55,164 nucleotides of DNA from Rhodobacteraceae bacterium SB2 (GTDB lineage Bacteria > Pseudomonadota > Alphaproteobacteria > Rhodobacterales > Rhodobacteraceae), in the NCBI GenBank assembly GCA_001642945.1, contig LGRT01000001.1:1-55164 (forward strand), written 5' to 3'. Positions 1-8,899 of this stretch are shown in pieces (position 1 is the stretch's first letter; every line of letters begins with the position of its first letter). Made by a program: the position numbers and the translations under genes. The notes below the pieces were generated by a model that did not search any database, was not told the origin of the DNA, and saw only the letters and a program-made list of their open reading frames with translations.

Positions 1-16
1 TGAATAAGGTAAGCAT
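1..16 (-). CDS. 5' end of an unknown gene running off the left edge
   Basis: On the minus strand an ATG at 16-14 is preceded by a good ribosome-binding site (AAGGAGA, about 9 bases upstream). Only the first five codons (Met-Leu-Thr-Leu-Phe) lie inside the window, so the product cannot be named. A cluster of TTTCCAA-type repeats lies 75-180 bases upstream of the start, which suggests that the gene is controlled by a repeat-binding protein. Confidence 0.35.
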
Positions 17-90
17 GATGGTAATCTCCTTTTCTTGTTACCATCATAGATGCTCAAAAATGCGCAGTTTTAGGGGTGCAAAAGGAACAA

Positions 91-196
91 GCTTTCCAAC
101 AGCTTTCCAATACATTTCCAAAGATATTTCCTTTTTGGAAAGCACTTCCACAATTAAAAACAACACCTTAGATACAAACTATCCAACTTTCCAACC
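91..196. repeat. TTTCCAA iteron-like repeat cluster
   Basis: GCTTTCCAA occurs at 91-99 and again at 102-110, CATTTCCAA at 113-121, an inverted TTTTTGGAAAGC near 133-144, and CTTTCCAAC near 188-196. The first three copies are spaced 11 bases apart, which is one helical turn, so a protein could bind them on one face. The cluster sits upstream of the minus-strand gene that leaves the window at the left edge. Operator or iteron function is inferred from spacing only. Confidence 0.5.
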
Positions 197-199
197 TAC

Positions 200-1092
200 T
201 TTCACTTACTGAAGGTTTGGCTTTTTTAGACGCGTTCGCGCGTGTCGTGTATGTTTTGCCCTTGCGTGCCATGTTCTAGGTGCATTGGGTTGATGCATCA
301 GGACATCGCGTTCATCAAGTCCGGGTTTTTCAACTGACGCAAAGCTTAAAAAACCTCCACCGAAGAAAGGGGGAGGCTGTTTGGGGCGATACATCAACAT
401 TTACAAGGCACTTGGCACGCTATACGCAAAGCGGGCCTTTAATCGAATTGCGGCGAATGACTGCTGGGAGCCCACTTTGACCGATACTGCGTGATGAACC
501 GAAGGCGGCTTTGCACAGTTAGTGATCTTTGTGAAGTCACATGGACTGCCCTAACTTGCCTTGCAATAGTTTACCGAATGCTGCGCAGTCGCATCCCTAA
601 AGCGGTTCACGGTACATTGTGCTGTCCAGTCTTAGTCTGGTGGTCCCTAACTTCAACATTCCAGAAGCGAGAAGCCTGGAAACGTTGCTCAGCGAATTGC
701 TGCACCAACGTTACTCAGGTAGCAATCTCTCCGCTTTGACGCTTTGACAAGTCGTTGAACCAAATTTTAAGAACGAAATGCTGACAGCTGAATTCATGAC
801 TCGTTTCTCGTTCGAGTCTTTCGTTTGGATCGTTTGGCACCTTCGGATCGATTCGAAATGTAGGCTAAAGTCGCGCGTTCAGGTCACTTTCGTGCCCGTT
901 AAAAAAGATTTCCGATACAGCAAGGTAGTATAAAACAAACAAAATAATAGTAATGGCTACAAAAAAGTACCAGTTTTACGTCTGTTCTGCTGTAGTTTTC
1001 CAAAATACAGGTCGCTATCGTCAACCTGGAGAAGCAGCCGATGTGCTACTCAATCGAGCTGAGAGGAGCGGTTTGATAGAAAGGGGGAGAGA
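200..1092. other. about 0.9 kb without a recognisable gene
   Basis: Apart from the possible hairpin at 348-376, no reading frame here resembles a protein family and none has a convincing start site. The last part (about 880-1092) is AT-richer and probably holds the promoter of the AraC-type gene at 1093. The rest may be decayed DNA. Confidence 0.4.
348..376 (-). terminator. possible weak hairpin terminator
   Basis: On the minus strand CCTCC and GGAGG form a short stem around a 13-base loop, followed by a run of six T. The stem is only five pairs and no minus-strand gene is recognised upstream of it, so this is a weak call. Confidence 0.3.
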
Positions 1093-2001
1093 ATGATGCA
1101 ACCGGATCTAGAAGTTGTCCAAATAGGGCGCGGTGAGACATTTAGAGCTTATGAACACGGCTATCCGTTTTCAACGGTCCGCTGGCATTTTCACCCGGAG
1201 TATGAGTTGCATCACGTCGTTGCGACGACGGGGCGTTACTTCGTTGGCGACTTTATTGGCACGTTTGAACCTGGAAATCTTGTGCTGACCGGCCCGAATT
1301 TGCCGCACAATTGGGTAAGTGATGTTGAGGCCGACGAAATAGTCCCGTTGCGCAATCGGGGAATACAATTCACGGATGAGGCCATCTGTGGCGCGATGGG
1401 CATCCTTCCCGAGCTTCAATGCCTTTCAGAAATGCTGGACAAAAGCCGCAGAGGCCTGTTGTTTTCGAATGCCACATCTGAAGTCGTAGCGCCCAAATTG
1501 GCCGAACTGATGCATGCGCGTGGTATCCGCCGGATAGAACTTTTCATTGGGATAATTGGTGCCCTTAGTCAGGACAGTCAAACGCATCAACTGACCGGTG
1601 CCGAGTACCTGCCTGACCCTTCAGGCTACATGTCCACTGGGCTGAACAGGGCCCTAGCTTTCATTGACGCGAACCTGACTGAACCATTTAACGAAGGTGA
1701 CCTGGCCGAGATCGCTGGCATAAGTCGATCAACCTTTTCACGCAGCTTCCGGAAGCACACAGGCATGTCCCTTATGCGCTATGTAAATCGACTGCGCATC
1801 GGTCTGGCCTGTCAAATGCTCGTCTCTGATCATGGCGAGAAGATCACCGACATCTGCTTTGGATGTGGATTTAACAACTTGTCGAACTTCAATCGTCAAT
1901 TTGCAGCGCAGAAAGGGATGTCACCTTCGCGGTTCCGATCGCGAATGCTTAACCATGCGACCACGAACTTCGACCCAGATCGAAGTATCCAAGCGGCGTA
2001 A
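1093..2001 (+). CDS. AraC-family transcriptional regulator
   Basis: 302 residues. The N-terminal third is a cupin-like sensor: a WHFHPEYELH stretch, a glycine-rich turn and LPHNW look like the sugar-binding barrel of AraC-type proteins. The C-terminal ~100 residues hold two helix-turn-helix units (LAEIAGISRSTFSRSFRKHTG, then ITDICFGCGFNNLSNFNRQF), the AraC/XylS signature. The ATG at 1093 has a strong GGGGGAGAGA ribosome-binding site; an in-frame ATG directly after it is possible. It is the first gene of a same-strand row with a sugar ABC transporter, dehydrogenases and a kinase, so it probably activates that operon in response to its sugar or polyol. The inducer is unknown. Confidence 0.85.
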   Translation: MMQPDLEVVQIGRGETFRAYEHGYPFSTVRWHFHPEYELHHVVATTGRYFVGDFIGTFEPGNLVLTGPNLPHNWVSDVEADEIVPLRNRGIQFTDEAICGAMGILPELQCLSEMLDKSRRGLLFSNATSEVVAPKLAELMHARGIRRIELFIGIIGALSQDSQTHQLTGAEYLPDPSGYMSTGLNRALAFIDANLTEPFNEGDLAEIAGISRSTFSRSFRKHTGMSLMRYVNRLRIGLACQMLVSDHGEKITDICFGCGFNNLSNFNRQFAAQKGMSPSRFRSRMLNHATTNFDPDRSIQAA

Positions 2002-2162
2002 GGCGCCGCGTGAGATTAGGACAGTCCCGACAGGAACGTCCGCTACTACTGACAAAGAATGTATCTGCAACCTGCTGGGCTCTTCCAGCGGGGCGGTACC
2101 CTACCGCCGGCTTACAGAACAAAGCCGGTCAACCAAGAGAGAAACCAACAGAGGAGACTCCA

Positions 2163-3212
2163 ATGAAACTTAAGTTAACAACAGTTGCCGCGACGCTTAC
2201 GGCTCTCTTTCTAAGCAGCACCGCAAGCTATGCTCAAACAGCAGGAACCGTCGCGTTCTTGATGCCTGATCAAGGCTCAACCCGCTACGACGAGCATGAT
2301 TGGCCCGGCTTCCAGGCGGAATTGAAAAAGATCTGTCCGGATTGCAAAGCCATTTATCAAAATGGCAATAACGACGTCGCGCTACAGCAGCAGCAGTTCA
2401 ACTCGGTGATTGCGCAAGGTGCAGCCGTTGTCGTGCTTGATCCTGTGGATTCGGGCGCAGCAGCTGCCATGGTCGAGTTGGGACAAGCACAAGGTATCAA
2501 AATTGTGGCCTATGACCGGCCAATCCCCGATCGCGCTCCAGACTTCTATGTCTCTTTTGACAATGAAGGGATTGGTTATGCCATCGCGCAAAGCCTCATT
2601 GAGCATCTGCGTATTACGGGTGTTTCACCCGAAGGTGTCGGCATTCTTCAAGTTAATGGATCTCCAACCGATGCAGCCGCTGGCTTGATCGCTGATGGCT
2701 CGCGCAGAGCAGTTGAAGAGTCTGAATATCAGCATCTTGCTGAGTTTGACACGCCGGGCTGGGCGCCGCCAAAAGCACAAGAATGGGTTGCGGGCCAGAT
2801 TACGCGATTTGGAAACCAAATCGTTGGTGTGGTTGCGGCAAACGATGGCACCGGTGGCGGTTCAGTTGCGGCTTTGAAAGCGGCTGGCGTTGATCCAATC
2901 CCACCAGTCACTGGCAACGACGCCGAGATAGCTGCACTTCAGCTTATTATCGCAGGCGATCAATTCAATACGATCTCCAAACCTAGCGAAATTGTGGGCG
3001 CGGCTGCAGCCAATATCGCTTTCACATTTTTGAGCGGTGGCACTCCTGAAGCCACAACAACGCTTTACGATGCACCGTCGCAACTCTTCGTGCCGGCCGT
3101 CGTGACACGTGGCAACCTCAAGGAAATCGTGATCGACACAGGTATCGTGTCTGCCGAGCAACTTTGTACCGATGATTTTGCAGCATATTGTGCTGAACTC
3201 GGAATCAAGTGA
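2163..3212 (+). CDS. sugar ABC transporter, periplasmic binding protein (XylF/RbsB type)
   Basis: 349 residues from the ATG at 2163, which has a GAGGAG ribosome-binding site; longer in-frame starts upstream lack one. The first ~24 residues form a Sec signal peptide ending in SYAQ. The mature part matches the type I (pentose/hexose) periplasmic fold: AFLMPDQGSTRYDEHDW at the start, a VVLDPVDS segment, an AYDRPI hinge motif and a VVAANDGTGGG segment near residue 220. AYDRPI and the bound-ligand aspartates are typical of XylF-like proteins. A permease and an ATPase of the same import system follow directly. It should deliver a sugar or polyol to the inner membrane; the ligand is not predictable from sequence. 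Confidence 0.88.
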   Translation: MKLKLTTVAATLTALFLSSTASYAQTAGTVAFLMPDQGSTRYDEHDWPGFQAELKKICPDCKAIYQNGNNDVALQQQQFNSVIAQGAAVVVLDPVDSGAAAAMVELGQAQGIKIVAYDRPIPDRAPDFYVSFDNEGIGYAIAQSLIEHLRITGVSPEGVGILQVNGSPTDAAAGLIADGSRRAVEESEYQHLAEFDTPGWAPPKAQEWVAGQITRFGNQIVGVVAANDGTGGGSVAALKAAGVDPIPPVTGNDAEIAALQLIIAGDQFNTISKPSEIVGAAAANIAFTFLSGGTPEATTTLYDAPSQLFVPAVVTRGNLKEIVIDTGIVSAEQLCTDDFAAYCAELGIK

Positions 3213-3256
3213 TCGAGAACGCGGCGTCGGACCTCCCACCGAAGCCGCAAGAAAGG

Positions 3257-3287
3257 GGTGCTGGCGGTCGAGTGTGCCGCCAGCACC
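3257..3287 (+). promoter_or_regulatory. stem-loop between binding-protein and ATPase genes
   Basis: A perfect 11-base stem (GGTGCTGGCGG with CCGCCAGCACC) closes a 9-base loop, 45 bases after the binding-protein stop. No T-run follows, so it is more likely an mRNA-stabilising or processing hairpin than a full terminator. Such hairpins keep binding-protein mRNA in excess over that of the membrane parts. Confidence 0.7.
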
Positions 3288-3312
3288 AAACCAAACTAGA
3301 GGGGACCACCGT

Positions 3313-4131
3313 ATGACACAGACACAAACAACGCGGACACACGGGGACTTACTCTTGAAAATGAGTGGAGTTTCCAAACAATTCGGCGCTGTCACAGCCT
3401 TGGGCGATATTGAGTTGGAAGTCCACGCTGGCGAAGTCGTCGCTCTGGTAGGAGACAATGGCGCGGGGAAGACGACACTAGTTAAAGTGCTTGCCGGGGT
3501 GCATCAACCGACGTCCGGCATGATCGAATATCTCGGTGAGGAAGTTACGATCGACAACCCTCGCAAAGCACTTGAAATGGGAATTGCGACTGTTTTTCAA
3601 GATCTTGCACTTTGTGAAAATCTGGATGTCGTCGCAAATCTGTTCCTTGGTCAAGAGATTTCACCATGGCGGATGAACGAAGTAGAAATGGAAGTCCGCG
3701 CGTGGAAGTTGCTCCAAGAACTGGCGGCCCGTATCCCGTCGGTCCGCGAGCCCATCGCATCACTTTCCGGCGGGCAGCGTCAAACTGTTGCGATCGCGCG
3801 TTCGCTTGTCATGGAACCTGAAATAGTCATGCTCGATGAGCCGACGGCAGCTCTTGGTGTCGCCCAAACCGCGGAGGTTCTGAACCTCATTGAGCGGGTA
3901 AGTGGCCGCGGACACGGGGTGATCCTAATTTCCCATAACATGGAAGACGTACGCGCAGTCGCTGACCGAATTGTTGTGCTGCGTCTTGGCCGAAACAATG
4001 GCGTCTTTACGACCGAAAATTCGCATGAGGAACTTGTCGCTGCGATCACCGGCGCCTCTGACAACTCTGTTTCTCGGCGCGAGGCACGCAAACTCGAAGT
4101 GACGACAGATCGAGCGAAGGACCGAAAATGA
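3313..4131 (+). CDS. sugar ABC transporter, ATP-binding protein
   Basis: 272 residues from the ATG at 3313 (ribosome-binding site AGAGGGGACC). It has a Walker A GDNGAGKTT near residue 46, the signature LSGGQRQTVA, Walker B IVMLDEPTAA and an H-loop ISHN. It is a single-cassette protein, about half the length of XylG/RbsA (about 500 residues), and resembles the FrcA-type ATPases of alphaproteobacterial sugar importers. It energises uptake together with the permease whose start overlaps its stop by four bases (ATGA), which implies translational coupling. It belongs with the XylF-like binding protein upstream. Confidence 0.88.
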   Translation: MTQTQTTRTHGDLLLKMSGVSKQFGAVTALGDIELEVHAGEVVALVGDNGAGKTTLVKVLAGVHQPTSGMIEYLGEEVTIDNPRKALEMGIATVFQDLALCENLDVVANLFLGQEISPWRMNEVEMEVRAWKLLQELAARIPSVREPIASLSGGQRQTVAIARSLVMEPEIVMLDEPTAALGVAQTAEVLNLIERVSGRGHGVILISHNMEDVRAVADRIVVLRLGRNNGVFTTENSHEELVAAITGASDNSVSRREARKLEVTTDRAKDRK

Positions 4132-5372
4132 CCGACGACAACAATAGCCAACAACTTGATCGCGCAGATACGCGTGTACGTCACGACGAGGGAATTTCCG
4201 GCGCAATCCGAGAGTTTATAGACCGGACAAGGTCTGGGGATTTAGGCATGCTTCCAGTTCTTGCTGGCCTCGTTCTTATCTCGGTTGTTTTTACTTCGCT
4301 TAACCCGGTCTTTCTCGCACCGATAAACCTCGCCAATCTTCTTTTCGATGCGTCCGCAGTCGGGTTCATCGCGCTTGGCATCATATTTGTGTTGCTGCTC
4401 GGAGAAATCGATCTCTCAGTTGGATCAATGAGTGGACTCGCTTCCGCGATGATTGGCGTACTTTGGGTGAAAACAGGTCTACCGCTTCCCCTGGCGATAC
4501 TGGGGGCAATGGCCGCTGGCGCGTTCGCAGGCTTACTTTTCGGCCTTCTGCGCAATCGTTTTGAAATGCCAAGCTTCGTGGCAACCCTAGCCGGGCTCCT
4601 CACTCTATTGGGCTTGCAACTCTACATCCTCGGACCAACGGGTTCAATTAACCTGCCGTTCACATCTCCGCTCGTGCGGTTTGGTCAGCTTATGATCTTG
4701 CCTGCATGGCTGTCTTATACTCTGGCAATCCTGCCGGGACTCCTGCTCATCTATGGCGGAATTGTTGCTGCGAAACGCCGTAATGAAGCGAACCTTTCCT
4801 CCACTAATCTAAGCGTCACTGTTTTTAAGGCTTTGATCATCACTGCCGTTTTGGTCTTTGCCGTTTACTACCTCGAAAAGGGCCGAGGCGTGCCGTGGAT
4901 GTTTGCCATATTTACGCTCGTTGTTGTGTGTGCTGAGTACGCGCTGACACGCACAAAGTGGGGCCGCTCAATGTTCGCTATCGGTGGTAACGCTGAGGCG
5001 GCCAGACGATCCGGGATTAATGTGGATTCGATCCGAATGTCGGCCTTTGTGCTGTGTTCAACCTTTGCAGCGCTTGGTGGTGTTTTCTCGTCGGCGAGAC
5101 TGGCCTCAGCAAGCATTCAGGCGGGGACCGGCGACGTCAATCTTAATGCAATCGCGGCAGCGGTCATTGGCGGCACCTCTCTCTTTGGAGGTCGTGGCTC
5201 AGCATGGTCAGCGCTTCTCGGTGTTCTGGTCATCATGGCCATCTCGAACGGTTTGACGCTTCTGAACCTGAGTTCCTCGCTTCGCTTCATGATTACAGGC
5301 GGTGTTCTTGCCTTTGCAGTCATTGTGGACTCAATCGCCCGACGCTCACGTGCCAGCCATGGCCGCGCGTAA
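4128..5372 (+). CDS. sugar ABC transporter, permease (XylH/RbsC family)
   Basis: 414 residues, with about ten hydrophobic segments after a polar N-terminal tail of ~40 residues. Family marks are LLLGEIDLSVGSMSGL near residue 90 and AVIGGTSLFGGRGS near residue 345, both typical of the BPD_transp_2 permeases of xylose and ribose importers. At 414 residues it is nearer to XylH than to RbsC. It overlaps the ATPase gene by four bases and is followed 18 bases later by the first SDR gene, so transport and oxidation are probably co-transcribed. Confidence 0.9.
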   Translation: MTDDNNSQQLDRADTRVRHDEGISGAIREFIDRTRSGDLGMLPVLAGLVLISVVFTSLNPVFLAPINLANLLFDASAVGFIALGIIFVLLLGEIDLSVGSMSGLASAMIGVLWVKTGLPLPLAILGAMAAGAFAGLLFGLLRNRFEMPSFVATLAGLLTLLGLQLYILGPTGSINLPFTSPLVRFGQLMILPAWLSYTLAILPGLLLIYGGIVAAKRRNEANLSSTNLSVTVFKALIITAVLVFAVYYLEKGRGVPWMFAIFTLVVVCAEYALTRTKWGRSMFAIGGNAEAARRSGINVDSIRMSAFVLCSTFAALGGVFSSARLASASIQAGTGDVNLNAIAAAVIGGTSLFGGRGSAWSALLGVLVIMAISNGLTLLNLSSSLRFMITGGVLAFAVIVDSIARRSRASHGRA

Positions 5373-5390
5373 TACCAAAGGATAAGCACC

Positions 5391-6119
5391 ATGACCCAAC
5401 AGCTTTCTGGAAAAACTGCCGTGATTACAGGTGCCGCCTCTGGGATTGGATTGGAGTGCGCACGCACAATGATCGCGGCAGGTGCTGACGTAGTGCTGAT
5501 CGACCGATCAGAAGAGGGGCTGGCTCGTGTCTGTGCAGACCTAAGCGACAAAGCGCATCCTCTGGTTGTCGATCTTCTTGACGGCCCCGAGGTCACCGCA
5601 ATGCTGCCCAAAATTCTTGACCTTGTCGGGGGGGTAGACATTTTTCATGCCAATGCAGGTGCGTACATCGGGGGTGCCGTTGCCGACGGAGATCCCGACG
5701 ACTGGGACAAGGTGCTTAATCTAAACACCAATGCTGTGTTCCGATCTGTTCACGCGGTGTTGCCTTATATGATTGCCCAGAAACGCGGCGATATTATATT
5801 CACAAGCTCAGTTGCAGCCGTGACACCGGTTGTGTGGGAGCCAATCTACACTGCCTCGAAATATGCAGTGCAAGCGTTCTTGCACGCGACCAGACGCCAG
5901 TTGATCAAACACAATATTCGCATGGGGGCGGTCTTGCCCGGCCCGGTGATAACGCCGCTGCTTGATGACTGGCCGAAAGCGAAAATGGATGAAGCGCTGG
6001 CCGCAAAGGCGCTGATGGAGTCCAAAGAGGTCGCCGATGCAGTGATGTTTATGGTGACCCGCCCGCCAGGGGTTGTGGTGCGCGACCTGACGATCTTGCC
6101 GCATGGATGCGACATCTGA
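5391..6119 (+). CDS. short-chain dehydrogenase/reductase
   Basis: 242 residues. The Rossmann motif TGAASGIG is at residues 13-20, an ANAG segment replaces the usual NNAG, and the catalytic Ser and YTASK (Tyr-x-x-x-Lys) are present, so it should be an active NAD(P)-dependent enzyme. It is the first of three consecutive SDR genes downstream of the sugar transporter. The likely role is oxidation of a polyol or sugar to a keto compound. The start has an AAAGGATAAG ribosome-binding site. The precise substrate is unknown. The three SDRs are clearly different from one another, so they are not recent duplicates. Confidence 0.85.
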   Translation: MTQQLSGKTAVITGAASGIGLECARTMIAAGADVVLIDRSEEGLARVCADLSDKAHPLVVDLLDGPEVTAMLPKILDLVGGVDIFHANAGAYIGGAVADGDPDDWDKVLNLNTNAVFRSVHAVLPYMIAQKRGDIIFTSSVAAVTPVVWEPIYTASKYAVQAFLHATRRQLIKHNIRMGAVLPGPVITPLLDDWPKAKMDEALAAKALMESKEVADAVMFMVTRPPGVVVRDLTILPHGCDI

Positions 6120-6173
6120 ACCACCAGAAATGTTATACGCCAAAGAACACTTTAAAACAGAGTTGGAATATAA

Positions 6174-6953
6174 ATGCCGAAAAACGAGAATTTACTGAAC
6201 CGCTTCAAGCTTGATGGCAAAGTTGCTCTTATCACTGGAGGTACTCGTGGTATCGGCCTGGCCACTGCCAGAGCACTCGGAGATGCTGGAGCACGGCTTT
6301 TTGTTAGCTCGCGCAACGATGGCGAAGAGGTAGAAAAGGCGCTTGGCGCGTTGGGTTATGACGCCACATTTATTGCCGCTGACCTAACCGACCCTCAAGC
6401 ACCGGCTGCCATCATTTCTGATGTCCTTGAACAGACGGGACGGCTAGACGTTCTCATCAACAATGCCGGTATCGCCTTGCACGGTGATTCAGCAGAATTC
6501 TCTGACGAGGATTGGCAGCGCGTGATGTCGCTGAATGTTGATGCGGTCTTTCGTTGCTGTCGCGCAGCTATTCCGGCTATGCGGGCGCAGGGCGGTGGGG
6601 CAATTGTCAATGTCGGGTCCATGTCCGGCATTGCCTCCAACATTCCGCAAAATCAAGTGGCCTACAACAGCTCCAAGGCGGCGGTTCACATGATGACTAA
6701 AAGTCTTGCCAGCGAACTTGCTCTGGACAATATCCGCGTTAATGCTCTCGCGCCCGGCTACATTCAGACTGATATGTCTCAAGGCGGCATCGACAACCCC
6801 GAGTGGTTCCCGATCTGGAGAGACATGACGCCAATGAAGCGTGTCGGCCAGCCAGAAGAAGTGGCGATGGCCGCACTTTTCCTCGCCTCTCCTGCGTCAA
6901 GCTACGTAACTGGCGACATTCTTGTGATCGACGGTGGATACACCACGCGATGA
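6174..6953 (+). CDS. short-chain dehydrogenase/reductase (FabG-like/gluconate dehydrogenase-like)
   Basis: 259 residues. A ~17-residue leader precedes the TGGTRGIG nucleotide-binding loop; NNAG, a Ser and YNSSK follow, and the C-terminal DGGYTTR ending is typical of the family. Layout and length resemble gluconate 5-dehydrogenase and other sugar-acid SDRs as well as FabG, so 3-oxoacyl reductase activity cannot be excluded. Position between two other SDR genes in a sugar-uptake operon favours a sugar or polyol substrate. The 54-base gap upstream is the largest between the three SDR genes. Confidence 0.83.
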   Translation: MPKNENLLNRFKLDGKVALITGGTRGIGLATARALGDAGARLFVSSRNDGEEVEKALGALGYDATFIAADLTDPQAPAAIISDVLEQTGRLDVLINNAGIALHGDSAEFSDEDWQRVMSLNVDAVFRCCRAAIPAMRAQGGGAIVNVGSMSGIASNIPQNQVAYNSSKAAVHMMTKSLASELALDNIRVNALAPGYIQTDMSQGGIDNPEWFPIWRDMTPMKRVGQPEEVAMAALFLASPASSYVTGDILVIDGGYTTR

Positions 6954-6981
6954 CACACTCAAGGGACGAGTTTGAATACCA

Positions 6982-7764
6982 ATGATCAACACACAACGAC
7001 TTGCGGGAAAGACCGCACTCATTACTGGCTCGGCGCGCGGCATTGGCCGTGGCTTTTCTGAGCGCTTTGTTCGGGAAGGCGCCCGCGTCGCCATTACCGA
7101 TATTGATCTTGATGCTGCACAGAAAACAGCGTCTGAGATCGGAGACGCGGCAATCGCACTGCACATTGATGTGAGCGATCAGGATAGCATCGAAGCTTGC
7201 GTCGCCGGTGCTGTGGACGCCATCGGCGGTATCGACATTCTAATCAACAACGCAGCACTTTTTGATGCGGCGCCAATCGCCGATATCACGCGGGACAGCT
7301 TCGATCGGCTGTACGCCGTAAATGTTGCGGGGACGATGTTCACGATGCAGGCCGTCGCCCGCCACATGATCTCACGCGGCAAAGGAGGGAAAATTATCAA
7401 TATGGCTTCGCAGGCAGGTCGGCGCGGCGAGTCACTTGTCGCGGTTTACTGCTCGACCAAAGCTGCCGTAATATCATTGACCCAATCCGCGGGTCTGAAC
7501 CTGATTGAGCATGGTATAAATGTGAACGCAATTGCCCCGGGCGTCGTTGACGGTGAACACTGGAAACATGTCGATGCAATGTTCGCCAAGCTGGAAAACA
7601 AGAAGCCGGGACAGAAGAAAGCTGAGGTCGCAGCAAGCGTGCCGTATGGCCGCTTCGCGACACCAGATGACCTGACCGGGATGGCCGTGTTCCTCGCTTC
7701 AGATGATGCAAATTACATCGTTTCGCAGTGCTACAATGTAGACGGTGGCCAATGGATGAGCTGA
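6982..7764 (+). CDS. short-chain polyol dehydrogenase (sorbitol/L-iditol dehydrogenase-like)
   Basis: 260 residues with TGSARGIG, an NNAA in place of NNAG, YCSTK catalytic residues and a DGGQWMS C-terminus. The stretch [10 protein letters not shown], the APGVVDGEHW segment and the tail are shared closely with the second polyol SDR at 12595-13359 in this window, which sits in the smo operon. This points to a polyol dehydrogenase of the SmoS type that interconverts a hexitol and a ketose. It is followed by a PfkB kinase that would phosphorylate the ketose. Confidence 0.82.
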   Translation: MINTQRLAGKTALITGSARGIGRGFSERFVREGARVAITDIDLDAAQKTASEIGDAAIALHIDVSDQDSIEACVAGAVDAIGGIDILINNAALFDAAPIADITRDSFDRLYAVNVAGTMFTMQAVARHMISRGKGGKIINMASQAGRRGESLVAVYCSTKAAVISLTQSAGLNLIEHGINVNAIAPGVVDGEHWKHVDAMFAKLENKKPGQKKAEVAASVPYGRFATPDDLTGMAVFLASDDANYIVSQCYNVDGGQWMS

Positions 7765-7819
7765 TTTGTCTACGCCTGCGAAGTGCACCGTCAAAGGGTA
7801 ACTGCCAGAGGCAAACCGC

Positions 7820-8782
7820 ATGAAAAAAGTAGCGGTTATTGGGGAAGTTCTGGTTGAAATCATGGCAGACAGCATCGGCGACGGTTTTCTTGAAGCGATT
7901 GCTCTTACCGGTCCTTTTCCGTCCGGAGCACCAGCAATTTTTATCGATCAGGTCGCTAAGCTCGGTCAGCCCTGTGGCATTATCTCGGCAGTTGGAGATG
8001 ACGATTTTGGTAAAATCAATCTTAACCGGCTTTCTATGGATGGTGTGGACATATCAGGGGTCTCAATCGATCCGGACCGCCCCACAGGCAGCGCATTCGT
8101 GCGATATCATTCGGATGGGTCCCGCGATTTTGTTTACAACATAAAACACAGTGCTTGCGGGACGATTCCAAGAACGCCCGAAGTGGCGCAGGTTCTCGAT
8201 GCCACAGATCACCTCCACGTCATGGGGTCTTCGCTATCCAACCCCGAATTTGTGGCACTGAACCTTGAGGCCGCCCGCAAAGTCAAAATGAATGGCGGGA
8301 CAATTTCCTTCGATCCAAACTTGAGAAAAGAAATTCTGAGCGCGCCCGGATCACGAGACGCCATGGCTTATGTCCTGTCCCTCACGGATGTGTTCCTTCC
8401 AAGCGGAGAAGAACTAACGCTCCTCACCGACGCGACCGATCCAGCTATTGCGGCGAAAGAGCTTCTGGCGCTTGGGATTCAAAATGTTGTTCACAAAATG
8501 GGGTCGGGCGGTGTCCGCATTTACGACGCGAGCGGCGACCGTTTCGTCCCCGCCTATTCGGTTACTGAAATCGACCCAACCGGCGCAGGTGATTGTTTTG
8601 GCGGCGCGTTCATTGCGCTTTGGCTTCAAGGGTTGGACATCGACAAAGCCGTTTCCCTTGCCTCAGCTGCCGGTGCGTGTGCCGTTCAGCATCGTGGTCC
8701 TATGGAAGGCGCATCGAGCCTCGAAACGCTTGTTCGTTTCGTCAAAGAACACGAACACCAACGAAACATCGCTGGGGGTTGA
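7820..8782 (+). CDS. PfkB-family sugar kinase (fructokinase/tagatose kinase type)
   Basis: 320 residues. The N-terminal GEVLVEIMAD and the GPFPSGAPAIFIDQVAKLG sugar-binding segment, plus the C-terminal DPTGAGD at residues 252-258 with its catalytic Asp, define a ribokinase-fold PfkB kinase. It should transfer phosphate from ATP to a ketose. It is a clear paralogue of the kinase at 18844-19803, sharing the SGAPAIF-DQVA block and the RGPMEG block. The next gene was a GatZ/KbaZ homologue, now cut down to 20 codons, exactly as in the second locus, where kinase and GatZ are adjacent. Confidence 0.87.
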   Translation: MKKVAVIGEVLVEIMADSIGDGFLEAIALTGPFPSGAPAIFIDQVAKLGQPCGIISAVGDDDFGKINLNRLSMDGVDISGVSIDPDRPTGSAFVRYHSDGSRDFVYNIKHSACGTIPRTPEVAQVLDATDHLHVMGSSLSNPEFVALNLEAARKVKMNGGTISFDPNLRKEILSAPGSRDAMAYVLSLTDVFLPSGEELTLLTDATDPAIAAKELLALGIQNVVHKMGSGGVRIYDASGDRFVPAYSVTEIDPTGAGDCFGGAFIALWLQGLDIDKAVSLASAAGACAVQHRGPMEGASSLETLVRFVKEHEHQRNIAGG

Positions 8783-8786
8783 GCGC

Positions 8787-8846
8787 ATGAATGTCAACGA
8801 GCTTATTGAACGCAATAAGAACGGAGAGAGTATCGGCTTGCCGAGC
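8787..8846 (+). pseudogene. truncated 5' end of a GatZ/KbaZ-family gene
   Basis: The ATG at 8787 lies four bases after the kinase stop. The first 20 codons (MNVNELIERNKNGESIGLPS) align with the start of the intact GatZ/KbaZ protein at 19800 (MSLIHDLIARNRAGEPVGLP). Similarity ends after codon 20; the frame continues through unrelated sequence to a stop at 8897. An IS6 element begins at 8900. The rest of the gene, nearly 400 codons, is absent from the other side of the IS, so a deletion rather than a simple insertion took place. Confidence 0.8.
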
Positions 8847-8899
8847 GGTGCCGTCAGACAAATCGGCTCAAGCATCAAAAGTCTTGGGAAACTTTAGTT

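Noticed and set aside
2862-3458. A long minus-strand frame across the binding-protein and ATPase genes
   Set aside because: It is antisense to two clear plus-strand genes and has no family-like sequence; many similar shadows elsewhere were discarded for the same reason.
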